Shown piece by piece: positions 48,485-58,374 of a stretch of 64,000 bases of DNA; the first letter of the stretch is position 1, and the number at the start of each line of letters is the position of its first letter. Below the pieces are notes generated by a model. It was not told where the DNA came from and made no database searches. It was given only the letters and a program-made list of their open reading frames with translations. Origin of the DNA: Chara braunii. Its lineage: Eukaryota > Streptophyta > Charophyceae > Charales > Characeae. The stretch is from positions 1,949,361 to 2,013,360 of the forward strand of contig BFEA01000011.1 of assembly GCA_003427395.1 (NCBI GenBank), read 5' to 3'. Both the position numbers and the translations under genes were made by a program.

Positions 48485-49010
48485 GGCTTGGGCTTAGTCT
48501 TATTGGTTATAGCACTAGACTTTCACATTATAGGTCCTGGGTCGAGGCCAGCAGCTAGCATTGGAGGAGCGGAGGAATGCTATGGAGCACGCTAAGGAGT
48601 CAAACTATTCCCTTTAGTTTTTGTTGGGCGATCCGGCGGACCGAGGACCAAGTGTCAACGGTCCTCCTCCCCTTCTTCGTTTTTCCTCCTAAAATTTTTT
48701 AAGTTTCATTAGTTATTATTTTAATTTTAATTTTTCTTTCTTATCTTTATTCTCAAAGTCCCATTACGGGACGAGGCCCGACACGGGTCTTCGGGACAGG
48801 CTGTGACCCAAGATCTTGGTAAAGAAGAGACACCCACGAGTTGCTGGAATACATACCTGTGTTCGGATCCAAGTAATGAAACTGTTGGGCATAGTCAAAT
48901 AATTTTGAAATTGTCGGGGCCTGGCCTGTTCCACATTGATATTTTGGGGCCGGCGGACAGAACAGTCCTTCGGGACATCCGTTAAAATTGGAACGACACA
49001 GAGAGCTCTA
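48485..49010 (+). ncRNA. tRNA-like (SINE-like) block in D2
   Basis: An A-box-like TAGTCTTATTGG at 48495-48506 and a B-box-like GGGTCGAGGCC at 48539-48549 are 32 bases apart. The intervening GCACTAGACTTTCACATTAT resembles a tRNA anticodon arm. About 440 bases downstream remain similar to D1 (GGGACATCCGTTAAAATTGG). Confidence 0.5.
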
Positions 49011-49306
49011 GCATAACTCTGTTGATCGGGGCTGCATCCAGCAATTTAAGAATGAACCTGGGCGCAAGGGATAGCCAGGTGCACCTACGGGAAGGAGCGA
49101 TTCGAGCTGGTGGATAGTAAGCGGAGGAGCAGATTAAGTCGGTTTCTCCTCTTTTTTTATTTATTTATAGCCTCGCACTCGTGGCTGCGGCTAGAGTAAG
49201 CTGCGCTAAACAGGAGGAAAGGATACAGAAGCCGACGAGAAGGAAGAGTGAGAAGGAGAAGGGATGCGACGGAGGTGAGGAAGGAAGAGTGAGGAGGAGG
49301 GGGGAC

Positions 49307-49314
49307 TATAAAAG
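49307..49314 (+). promoter_or_regulatory. strong TATA box candidate
   Basis: CTATAAAAG preceded by a purine-rich G-run (GGGGGGA). A GCACTCC...CACGC initiator-like stretch would lie about 30 bases downstream. The downstream frame (up to 49435) is short and Arg/Gly-rich, so a transcript here may be non-coding. Confidence 0.35.
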
Positions 49315-50043
49315 CACTCCTTGCGGTGTTTTCACGCTTTACTCAGGGAACTTGGAGGCGGCTGCGTTGGGCGCAGGTGTTGTCAGTCGAGCCAGAGGGA
49401 AGAGAGGAAGGAATAGGGAAAGAGGAAGCAGGTAGGGAAAGAAAGAGACCGGGGAGGGAGTACGAAGGAGATTAAGTTGGGGCTGGGTTCGAGGACCACG
49501 GAGTGCATGACTGGGCGGAGGAGGCTGGTGCAGAGTAGACCAACCAAATCGGATGCATCCGCCCATAATCCAAGCGGAAGGTTCATTCGATGCTCACCGT
49601 ATCGAGGGAAGCAGCGCGGGGAACTCCGCGAGGTTGGAAACTTGCTGTGGAGCAACGCGCGTAGCCGTGGCTATCTCTCCGCAAAAGTTCAATTCATTTT
49701 TATGATCGTGGTTGCAGATTGCCATCATCGGGGTCGTAATGCTGGTCATCGCCATCAGTCAGGGGCTCGTCATCAAGCTCAGTGTATTTTTTTTTTCGAA
49801 GACACATCGTGCTTGCCGTCGTGGTGCCCCTGATGACCGTCGTCTTTGCCTATGACCATCGTGCTAATCATGAGCATCGGGGTGTTTGACCGTGTATCCG
49901 CCCGGCTCTAGCGGAAGAATGCGTTTCAATCCTTGATCGCAGACATTTTTTGAGAACTATCATGGAAGCTGAATGAACCTGGCCGAGTTTCGGGCCAGGT
50001 GCGTTGAAAGGGATAACGGGCGTGTGCGCCAACGAATAAGCCC

Positions 50044-50046
<3 letters not shown>

Positions 50047-50101
<55 letters not shown>
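50047..50101. repeat. (GA)n microsatellite
   Basis: About 55 bases of GA; the positional counterpart of 45351-45466 in D1. Confidence 0.97.
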
Positions 50102-50105
<4 letters not shown>

Positions 50106-51950
50106 GCCACGGATTGGCGTTACGAATGGGCCGGAAGTCGAGTTGCGGTATGATCGTTACCTTTTCTTTCTGAATCTAGTCGAAATAGTGGCCAGGTGCA
50201 TCCGCGGTAAAAGGGGAGAAAGTAGGGTAGGAGAAGTTACGGAGGGTACAGGGGAGGCGATCGGACACGGAAAACGAATGAGCATGAGCGGAGCGTGAAG
50301 GGACTATGTGGGTGGGAGTAAGTTGCGAGTGAGCGGCGTAGCGTGTGAGCGGCAGCGGGTGTGTGCGCGCGGTTCATCGTGGTCGGGCACGACTCACTGT
50401 TGCGCTCGCCACACTAGTTGTGAACGCCATCGCGTTCGTCATCGTGCACCTCGCAGTCGTCGGCGTCAACGCACTGGGATCGGCTCGTCGTTCTGGAGGA
50501 TGCATCAGTCCCCATGCTCATCACCAATCTGGGCTCGCCGCGTGGTCACCCCTGTCCCGATCAGGCCATCGTGGTGGTCGTGTGCTGTCGGAGGTATATC
50601 TTCCCATGTTCTAACGGAACGGTCATTCTCACTTCACACTTTTGGTGAGCTCTGCAGTGGAAAGGCGATATTGTCGATTTATCCTCGTGGTCCGTCCTTG
50701 AGTTGGCCATCATCTCGGTGCTGGGCTGCTGCTCTTCGTCGCGGTCTTCATCAACGTGGGCCCGCTACCAGAACTGGTCGTCGGGATCCAGCTGGGAAGC
50801 GCGCTGCAGCTACCAGTTGTGAGGGGAGGCAGTCGGCTGTCATATTCTTTTGCTAAGTTTTAGATTTTTTCGATTATTCCATTTGGCAGACTGCAGTGTG
50901 TTACGTCGCTACTAGAAGCTGGGCCTACACGTCTGGTACTCTCCCGTCCGTCATGACCGCCGCCACGGAGAGATTGGCCCTGATGATCTGCTGCATATGG
51001 CAAAAATCTGGTGGAAGAATCCACCCCGATTATTTGCACATTTAGCGCAGTGTTGAAACGAAGAGAGTGAATCATTACATGTTCAAGGGGGTTCGTTGTC
51101 GGATATACCGAGAGATCGACAGAAACCTTGAGTTCATACCCATCTCCTACAGACGTAGTACGGACTGACTTTTTGAGAGCTCTTTCTTGATTCTACGGGT
51201 AATACTGTACGACTGTTCTCGATTGGGGGGCGTCTTGTCTGAGCAATCCCGTTAACGGTCTGAGGATGGTGTAAGACTTGGTTCCGTCACCACTGGGTGA
51301 CTCAGAGGTCCCTGACTACTGTTAGCAAATTCTTGATGAGCATCCTTTAGCAGGTGTTGCTACTATGGGCTCCAGTCCAATGCCGCTTGGAATCGTGGTC
51401 CTTGTCAGGGTGTTACTTCTGGCAAAGGTTAGTTATCACCTCAACATTATGTGCGACGGCATCTTTATTTGAGGTGGTGATTGCAACTGTGATTGCTGGA
51501 GCTAGTGCAATTGACCAAGAGCTCGTGTTGCTACTGGTTGTAACGACTGTTGCCTGGCTGACCTCAGGCTGCTACTGAAATTCAATATATTATCCCTGCT
51601 GGTTCCATACGCTGCTGAGGGGGTCGGACGTCTATTACTGAGTTTCGACCAGTATCACAGTTGGAGCATACTGCGTCCCACATTTTTTAGTTACACTACT
51701 GCTGTGGGAGCCAGTACTGCGACTGCTACTGGCACGGTGCAGCTTGGGCCCCGTAGGCTGGCGCGGTCAGATCTGGAGGCTTGCCGCTACCTAAAAGCTT
51801 CGGGAGGGCCTTGACCCAGCGATAGTCGAGACCGTGCGCTGCCGTGCTCTCCATCTACGCCAGTGGTGAGCAATCCGCTGTGCCACTTGCTGCGATCTAC
51901 CGTCTTGCTAAAACCAGTTGGGCACTGACCATCAAACCGCTACTGTGAAG
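50102..51950. other. D2 middle part, GC-rich then CTG-rich, no supported gene
   Basis: 50300-50860 has open frames of up to 182 codons on the + strand, but they are Arg/Ser/His-rich with two overlapping alternatives and no domain. A CTAACGGAAC motif is at 50598-50640. CTG/CTACT-rich sequence starts at about 51350. Confidence 0.4.
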
Positions 51951-52092
51951 GGGGCTGCTACTAGCTAAGCGCGCTGCTGCACGTATGTCTGGGTCTTCGC
52001 ACTGAGAACCTCGTTGTGCAGGGGGCTGCTACTAGCTAAGCGCGCTGCTGCACGTATATCTGGGTCTTCGCTTTGAGAACCTCGTTGTGGAG
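51951..52092. repeat. 71-bp near-perfect tandem duplication
   Basis: GGGGCTGCTACTAGCTAAGC starts copies at 51951 and 52022. The 71-bp units differ at only a few bases (TATGTCT/TATATCT, CGCACTG/CGCTTTG), so this is the most recent duplication in D2. Confidence 0.93.
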
Positions 52093-52531
52093 GGGGGCGC
52101 CCGGTTTATTTTTAGGGACTGCTGCATCTGCTACTACGGTGGAAGGGCCGCTGCTACTAAATCGGACTGTCACGATACGCAGCTTGTGCGTCACTAAGTC
52201 TTTGTGGAGCTGTTGGGGTGCATCCTGCTGCGTAGCCCATACTCTGCCGTGTTTTCATTGTTGATTCTCACTGTGTTGTGCACTAGCTGCGCACAGCCGT
52301 GGACTCGGGGGAGAGATCAGACTTCGCAAGGGAGTTCATTGCTGCAACTTGGAGATCTGCCTGAGAACTTGTGCACTACGTTCCGTCCGTGGTCTTGACC
52401 GTCTTCTGCTGCGTTTTCTTTTGGCCACCATTGCGGGAACCTCAGGCGCATCCAGATTTCAAGGCCCTTTCATTGTGAGTTGAGTTTTTCCACCCTTGGA
52501 TCTCGAGAGTCTGAACTTTCTACTTTTATCC

Positions 52532-52680
52532 TTCTTACTCTCAGTCTAGTCTAAGGTTACGAGAGGAAGGCGGCAGGCGGGATTGCAACCCGTAGGTCCG
52601 CATCAAAACCTTGTGGGAGGTCCACCCACCAATTGCGGAAGCTCTACCGGAACCTAGGCGGGGTTCTGGAGGCAGGGAAC
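52532..52680. repeat. conserved 150-bp block, D2 copy
   Basis: TTCTTACTCTCAGTCTAGTC ... GGGTTCTGGAGGCAGGGAAC; counterpart of 47351-47500. Confidence 0.85.
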
Positions 52681-52984
52681 TTCATGTATAATTTTGTCTG
52701 ACGCGTGGGATCCTTTCCCCTAAGTATTATCCCTTGGGTATCTGAATATAGTTGTGGAAGGATACTACTTTTTGTTTTGCTATGTATGTCAAGATATGTT
52801 TTGTGAAAGGCTAAACGAACAAGTATATATGAAAGGTCAGATATTGTTTGAGCGAATTCAGACAAAGGTGAATTGGGGGAAGGCGGAAGAAAGGTGTTTT
52901 GCATGCTTTGACCGGGTCAACCCAAGGCTGAGCTCCTCTAAGTTGATGTGGACTGAGTGCTATGTTTATTTATGTTTGTTGGGC

Positions 52985-54660
52985 TGACTGTATGAGCTTT
53001 GAGGGCTGGGCCTATCCTAAGTTGGACGGACCAGTCGCTGTTTTTTTTCTGGGGGTTTCTGAACAGGAGGATGGTCACCCTAAGTTGGGAAGACTCAGAA
53101 TCCTGATGTTTCTTTTGGGGGTTGTTGAAAGCGGAGCTGGGAATATTCTAAGTTGCGTACACCCAGTTCTGTGTGTGTTTTCTTTTGAGGGGGACAAAGG
53201 CATAAGGCTGAGCGTACCCTTAAGTTAGGGCGGCTCAGTCATAAGCCATGAACAAAAAAGTCAACCAAAATATAGAATTTTGATGTATATTATATAAACT
53301 TATATTGTCTGGCAGACCGGGCGCCCTAAGTTGGGAAAGCCAGTCCGTAAATCAGGTAGAAAAAAAAGAAAAGAGAAGCAAGTGAAGAATATAATAGAGG
53401 TAATTCGGCCAGGCTGAGCATATCCTTAAGTTAGGGCGGTTCAGTCTTATGCTCGTGATAATATGAAGGGGCAGAGAGTTAGTATAAATCTTCTTTTATT
53501 TTCCCTTTTAAACACAAGGCGGGATTGAATGTCTCCCTAAGTTGGGTAGGTCTGATCGTCTGCCTAATAAGAGAGAAAAATATAAAATTTATGCAAGTAT
53601 ATCAATGGTTGTTCTCTTATATTGTCGTTGCGGAGACTAAACATACCCTTAAGTTAGGGCGGCTTAGTCATACGTCGTTCGTGATTGTTTAGGCAGATCA
53701 GACGTACCCTTAAGTTAGAGCGGCCTTGTCATATTGTCTTATGTACCTAAAACTGTCTAAGCTAGCTAGGCGTATCCTTAAGTTAGGGTGGCCTGGTGAT
53801 ATGCTCTTGTCGTTGATGTTATGTAGGTTGGACGTACCCTTAAGTTAGGGCGGTCTGACCATTCGTCGTTCATATTTGTTTTAGGGAGGTTAGGCACACC
53901 CCTAAGTTGGGGCAGCCTAATCCTATGCCCTACGTAACTTTGTCTAAAGCTGACTAGGCATACCAAGTTAGGACAATTTAGTTTTATGCTTCATGTCGTT
54001 AGTTAAGTAGAAGCTAGATGTACCCTCAAATTAGGGCGGCCTGGTTATATGTTTTATGACTAGAGTCGATGTGGTGTTGGACATACCCTTAAGTTAGGAC
54101 AGTTCAGTTGTGTGTACCTTTACTTGTTTACTTAGGCAGGTTGGACATACCCTTAAGTTCACAAGCGGTTCTCGGGTAGCTGAAAATTCAAGAATGAAAA
54201 TTCTGAAGTGAGAGTTTTGGGCAGTCTGAAAATCCTGAATGGTCATGAAGTGGTGAAAGGTCTGAAGACCTTGAAAACCACTTGTTTAGGCAGACTGCAT
54301 CCTGAAGTGGTGAACGGTGTCCTGAAGTGGTCAAGTGAGAGTTTTGGGCAGTCTGAAAATCCTGAATGGTCCTGAAGTGGTGGAACGTCCGAAGACCATG
54401 AAAACCACCCTTCACCACTCGAGAATGCAGTCTGCCTAAACATATGGGTTTCAGGGTCTTCGGAGTTTTCAACACTTCAAGGTCATTCATGATTTTCAGA
54501 CCTGAATGGTCCTGAAGTGGTGAAAGGTCCGAAGACCCTGAAAACCACCTGTTTAGGCAGACTGCATCCTGAAGTGGTAATGAAAAATATGACTGTTGTT
54601 AACCTTCTCTCCTTAAGTTAGGGCATTGTCTGATCATATGTCATAGGCAAGGGGGTCTAC
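52985..54660. repeat. array of ~16 covarying hairpin units with a conserved TAAGTT loop
   Basis: Units of about 45-110 bases contain a core (A)CCCTTAAGTTAGGGCGG flanked by arms that are complementary within the unit but different between units. Examples: GGCTGG/CCAGTC (53004/53031), GAGCTGGG/CCCAGTTC (53134/53162), GGCTGAGC/GCTCAGTC (53206/53233), GACTAAAC/GCTTAGTC (53635/53662) and GTTAGGC/GCCTAAT (53889/53915). The inner CCC/GGG also pairs. Spacers between units are AT-rich and variable. Some units have weak arms (53690, 54006). Interrupted at 54160 by transposon copy 4. No ORF. Confidence 0.85.
54160..54611 (+). mobile_element. small non-autonomous DNA transposon, copy 4 (452 bp)
   Basis: CACAAGCGGTTCTCGGG start and AACCTTCTCTC end, flanked by a perfect 8-bp duplication CTTAAGTT (54152-54159, 54612-54619). 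The target is the conserved loop motif of the hairpin array, and neighbouring units supply the empty site. Confidence 0.92.
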
Positions 54661-55019
54661 TAAGGGGGAAAAAACTGAGTGATGTAACGAACTACTTGGG
54701 TTAATGTGGGACTGCGAGAGATGTTTGTTTATGCATACATGTGGGGTCTCACTCTGGGGTGTCTTTTCGATAGGATAGTTGCTTTAGACGCTCGCCAAGT
54801 GCTGGAGCCATATGTAGATGAAATGGATGGTGGGAGAGAGAACTTGGGATAAAGATAGGACTGACCCTGCTAGGAATTAGGATCAGGGCTAGCTCACAAT
54901 CTCATCTAGAGGTCGTGTGGGCTGTCACTGCTTCTAAATCATCAAGCAGGTGTCAGAAGATAGTCTCAAGTATAACTTGCTTTGCCTTTCTGTCTTTCAA
55001 CTTTGTATAAATCTTGACA

Positions 55020-55190
55020 TCCTCCTGTTCCTACGGGAAGTGCTGCCGAAATTTCTACAAATCTGAAAGGGTTAGTCATTTTTGGGCTCGTAAAAAAATT
55101 AGAAAGACATTTTTCATACAGGAAGCGCTGCCGAAATTTCGTAGAATTTGAGGAGTTAGAATATTTTTCAGCTAGGAGCTACCTAACAGA
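55020..55190. repeat. ~105-bp diverged tandem duplication
   Basis: GGAAGTGCTGCCGAAATTTC (about 55037) recurs as GGAAGCGCTGCCGAAATTTC (about 55121), each followed by a related T-rich segment. 54661-55019 and 55191-55925 hold nothing I can name. Confidence 0.75.
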
Positions 55191-55925
55191 TCCGTCTTGA
55201 ATGGAGGAGAAACTCAGTGACCTGGTACTAGTAAGGGGAGTTGACGATGGGAATAGTAGAGGAATTAGGATTACGACTTGGGGAGTATTCTCCTTTTGGG
55301 CATGAACGTAGTAATATTTCTCTTTGGCCTGTACTGTGATGCAGGTTTCCATAATTCGCTTGAAGGCTTGATCTCTTCAGCCTGATCCTTCAAAAAAATC
55401 ACTCTTCTGTTATCGCTGATAACAGGTCGGTTGCCGATTCGTCGGTTTACGACTCAATTTTCCTATTTCTCCTGCCTCTCAACCTAAGGCCTTGGTCCTT
55501 GCCAGGATTTATGTGTTTCTTTGGGTTTTCGCACAGTTTCTTTATAAATGGTCATTTTTTAAGGACTGAGTATTTTTGTTATTGAGGATTGGTGGGGAAA
55601 TGGTTGGGCTTGTGTGCATAAGGCAGAGTGTGAGCTGCAGAAGGTTGGAAAGTTGACCCCTTTAGCGTGTGCAATGTTGTTTGAATGTTGTGCATATGAT
55701 TGCAGGTATGTATGGGAGAACCTCGATTGAGTCTTGTTGAGTGATTATGTTTTGGATTCAGATGGGCAAACCACACAACTATCGTGAGAGTGAAGTACCC
55801 CATAATGTTTTGTTTGAGTGAGATTGTTCTTTTCCCATCCTGATAATGTGATAGTCGAGGTAAGCGTACGCTCGGGTAACCCTCATAGGGCTATGCAACC
55901 GCACACCTACGTTTTTCTTTACTGA

Positions 55926-57264
55926 ATGGTTTTATTTGGTCGGACGTTAGTCCCGAGCCTGGAATTCGAGGTCCTTGTCCAGGACGTCCTGGGTCCCAGG
56001 CTCGACGCAGAAGGGGTTACCCCTCAGGCTAAGTTACTTGCTCGCACGACGCTGTTCCGAGGAAACAGAAGCGCCGCGAGGCTGAGGGACGGTCCCCAGC
56101 AACTCGGTCCGGTGGGGTGTTCACGTTTATCCCACCAACGTCAAATGTCCCTTTGTTTTTTTTTTTCTTGTTTTAATTTAATTTGGTGGAACGATAAAGT
56201 TCCGGGCGGAAGGATTAGCGTGTCGCTGGTGGTGCGCCAAACAACTCACCACCGCTCCGAATCCCGTCCTGCTCTATGGACCATCTTACCCTGCACCCTT
56301 TGGGGCACCACAGAGTGCAGAAGACGGTAAGACCCTCAGACCGGTTTTGCGCTCGCTAAAGGTTTACCCCCCTTAGCGCGCAATTCAGCCGACGCCTTAG
56401 CGTCGAGAGCGACCCTATGGCTCAGATAAGGCCACTCGGGTATGGACACCATATAATGCGCCGTCATGACGACTGCTTACGTATGATTGCATTGTTGCTA
56501 GGTATGTTTAGGTCCTACGTCCGCGCGATTTTATACTAAACCACACGCGCATCACTTACCGATTTCCGCGCCTGAAAGCTATGGGTCAAGCGAAAAGGGC
56601 AAAAGCGCGTTATGGCCAGTAGACCCGAGTTTCGGTAGCACGGAACGACTCGTGGGCGAGGTATCAGTCCTAGTCGGCCTATGGGGATCCGTGTACGAGA
56701 CTCCAACGTCTCGAACATCAGGTTGCCTATGGATCCGATTTTGGGCTCCATCCGCACGCACCTTCCGTGTTGGTCTGCCGTTTGATAAGGCCTACCAGAC
56801 TATACAAGGGGGGCTATGGGTTAGGCAGAGAGAGAGAAGAGGGCGAGCCTCTTTCTCTATGTGCGGTCGCTTCCTCCTTTGAGTTTTCATAGTTGGACGT
56901 TGTAGTCCGCGACAGCCGTCAAAGTCAAACCCCTTGATTTTGGCTACCACGACAACCCTGAAGTTGTCTACTCAACCCCTCTACACTGGGTGCAGAAGAG
57001 GGTGTGGTCTTCAACCGCGCATGACGATTGCCTAGCGTCGAGAGGGTAACTCCTCAACGCGCTTGTCAACCGACACTTGGGTGTCGAACACGACCCTCGA
57101 GATTATCAAGGGTCGCGCGAGTACGAGTACTACGTAGTACCCCATTAGCGCGAACGCTTGCGTATGCCCGCATGGATGGTCGATACGAGGAGGACATGCG
57201 CTCGCACGACTCTTATACGAAAATCCAGCGCGCGATACCTATCTGATTCTCGCGGCATAAAGTT
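55926..57264. repeat. GC-rich, diverged ~680-bp duplication, no supported gene
   Basis: The stretch 56280-56590 (GGTGCAGAAG-like, GCGTCGAGAGCGACCC, CGCGCGATTTTATAC, AGCTATGGG) is echoed at 56985-57270 (GGGTGCAGAAGAGGG, GTGTCGAACACGACCC, CGCACGACTCTTATAC, AGTTATGGG) in the same order. CGAGAC-TCCAAC-GTCTCG at about 56696-56713 is a perfect 6-bp hairpin. The 134-codon ORF at 55926 spans a T-run and shows no domain. Confidence 0.5.
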
Positions 57265-57740
57265 ATGGGCTGGATACTGAAGGGACTAGGAGTATCGTGG
57301 CGTTGTTGGGTTGTTGTATCGTGTACTTCTGGATGTGAGGGTTGTGGTGTAACGCGTGGTGTGTGTGATGCGTCCTAGTCGACTGGCGTCGAGTCGCGTT
57401 TGGGACCTCAGCCCCCAGTGCATCGATTCGCGTGCGGGTTCGATCTTTGGGCGTTCGATCACACGTAACCTTTATGCCGAACGAGAAACGCCCTCGGTTG
57501 GGCCACCTCTGCAATTGCATACGAAAAACCTTCGCATGTGGTTCAGTAGCTCGGCGGGGATACGCCCATCTAAGGGATGGTGACAGCTCCTGCAGGTGGA
57601 GGTAAGCGGTGCCTCGCGTGACCCTGTCCTGTCGTAGGGGTTCGCGAGAGGTACGGCTGGCGCACTCGGTCGGAGCGGCAAACGCTCTCCGTGACAGACG
57701 CGGCCGGGAGGGTCCCCGTGCGGGACCAATGCGCCCGACA
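57265..57740. other. GC-rich right end of the large insertion
   Basis: Open in several frames on both strands because of high GC; no domain. It ends GCGCCCGACA. Confidence 0.4.
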
Positions 57741-57874
57741 GCGCGCGAGGCGCAAGAAAGACAAGGGAGAAGGGTCACAAGGGGGCGGCAAAACGCCCAA
57801 GGAACGTGGGACACCTTGGGGGAAGGCACGCGGGGCTACGTAGGACTAAGTAAAAATAGTGGCATTCGGGGCGA

Positions 57875-57995
57875 AATGTATCGGGGACCACCGGCGGGAC
57901 TATGTGTCGGGGACCACTGACATGACTAAGTGTTGGGAACCACCGACATGACTAAGTGTCAGGAACCACCAGCGGGACTAAGTGTCGGGGACCAC
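57875..57995. repeat. 26-bp minisatellite in B4, about 4-5 copies
   Basis: Variant units (GACTAAGTGTCGG, GACATGACTAAGTGT) of the family B minisatellite. Confidence 0.9.
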
Positions 57996-58348
57996 CGACG
58001 GGTTGAATGACGAGAACATGTGAAAGTCCCAAGAAGAAACGACGGCACCTCATGAGGGAAAATAACAAAGGCAAGGTGCACCGTCAAGATCGAGATCTTG
58101 ACGACCAAGAATATTAGCACCATTGGGAGAAAATGGAGAGGCAGAAAAAAAAAAAAAAAAAAAAAACATGAAGCCGGAGGCCTGGGAGCAATCCGAAAAA
58201 TCTCGGATCAACGTCCCTCAAGAAAATGGAGTCAAAAGAGACGCCATGTGAAAAATAGGCCTCCGGGAGAAAATCGGAGTAGGAGGGGCCATTGTGGGAG
58301 AAAGGTAGGAGTAAAAGGAAGCTCACATGGGCATGAGAAGGCCATTAT

Positions 58349-58374
58349 TGCAGTCCGAGATATATCGGACTGCA
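58349..58374. repeat. 26-base palindrome, 10-bp perfect stem
   Basis: TGCAGTCCGA-GATATA-TCGGACTGCA. The equivalent in B1 (6395-6422) and B2 (about 40338) has one arm changed. A sister with loop GAAATAA lies at 59085-59110. Confidence 0.9.

Larger units (their letters stand above)
47957..57740. mobile_element. 9,784-bp insertion in a family B copy (contains D2)
   Basis: The left end is TGTCGGCCCGAATACCC and the right end GCGCCCGACA; the ends are TGTCGG/CCGACA inverted. GCGCGC lies on both sides (47951-47956, 57741-57746), a likely 6-bp target-site duplication. No LTR pair and no transposase or pol were recognised, so it is a large non-autonomous or unrecognised element, or a decayed LTR element. 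It includes D2, the hairpin array, a small transposon and GC-rich duplicated sequence. Confidence 0.7.

Noticed and set aside
50308-50856. 182-aa Arg/Ser-rich ORF
   Set aside because: GC-rich region with another overlapping open frame (50345-50614), no motif, and no open counterpart in D1.
52985-54660. CRISPR-like array (short repeats with variable spacers)
   Set aside because: The window is eukaryotic, repeats are only ~17 bases and degenerate, spacing is irregular, and the variable parts pair with each other across the repeat, unlike spacers.
55926-56330. 134-aa + strand ORF
   Set aside because: Crosses a T-run and includes a low-complexity Phe stretch; no domain; lies in a diverged duplication whose other copy is not open.
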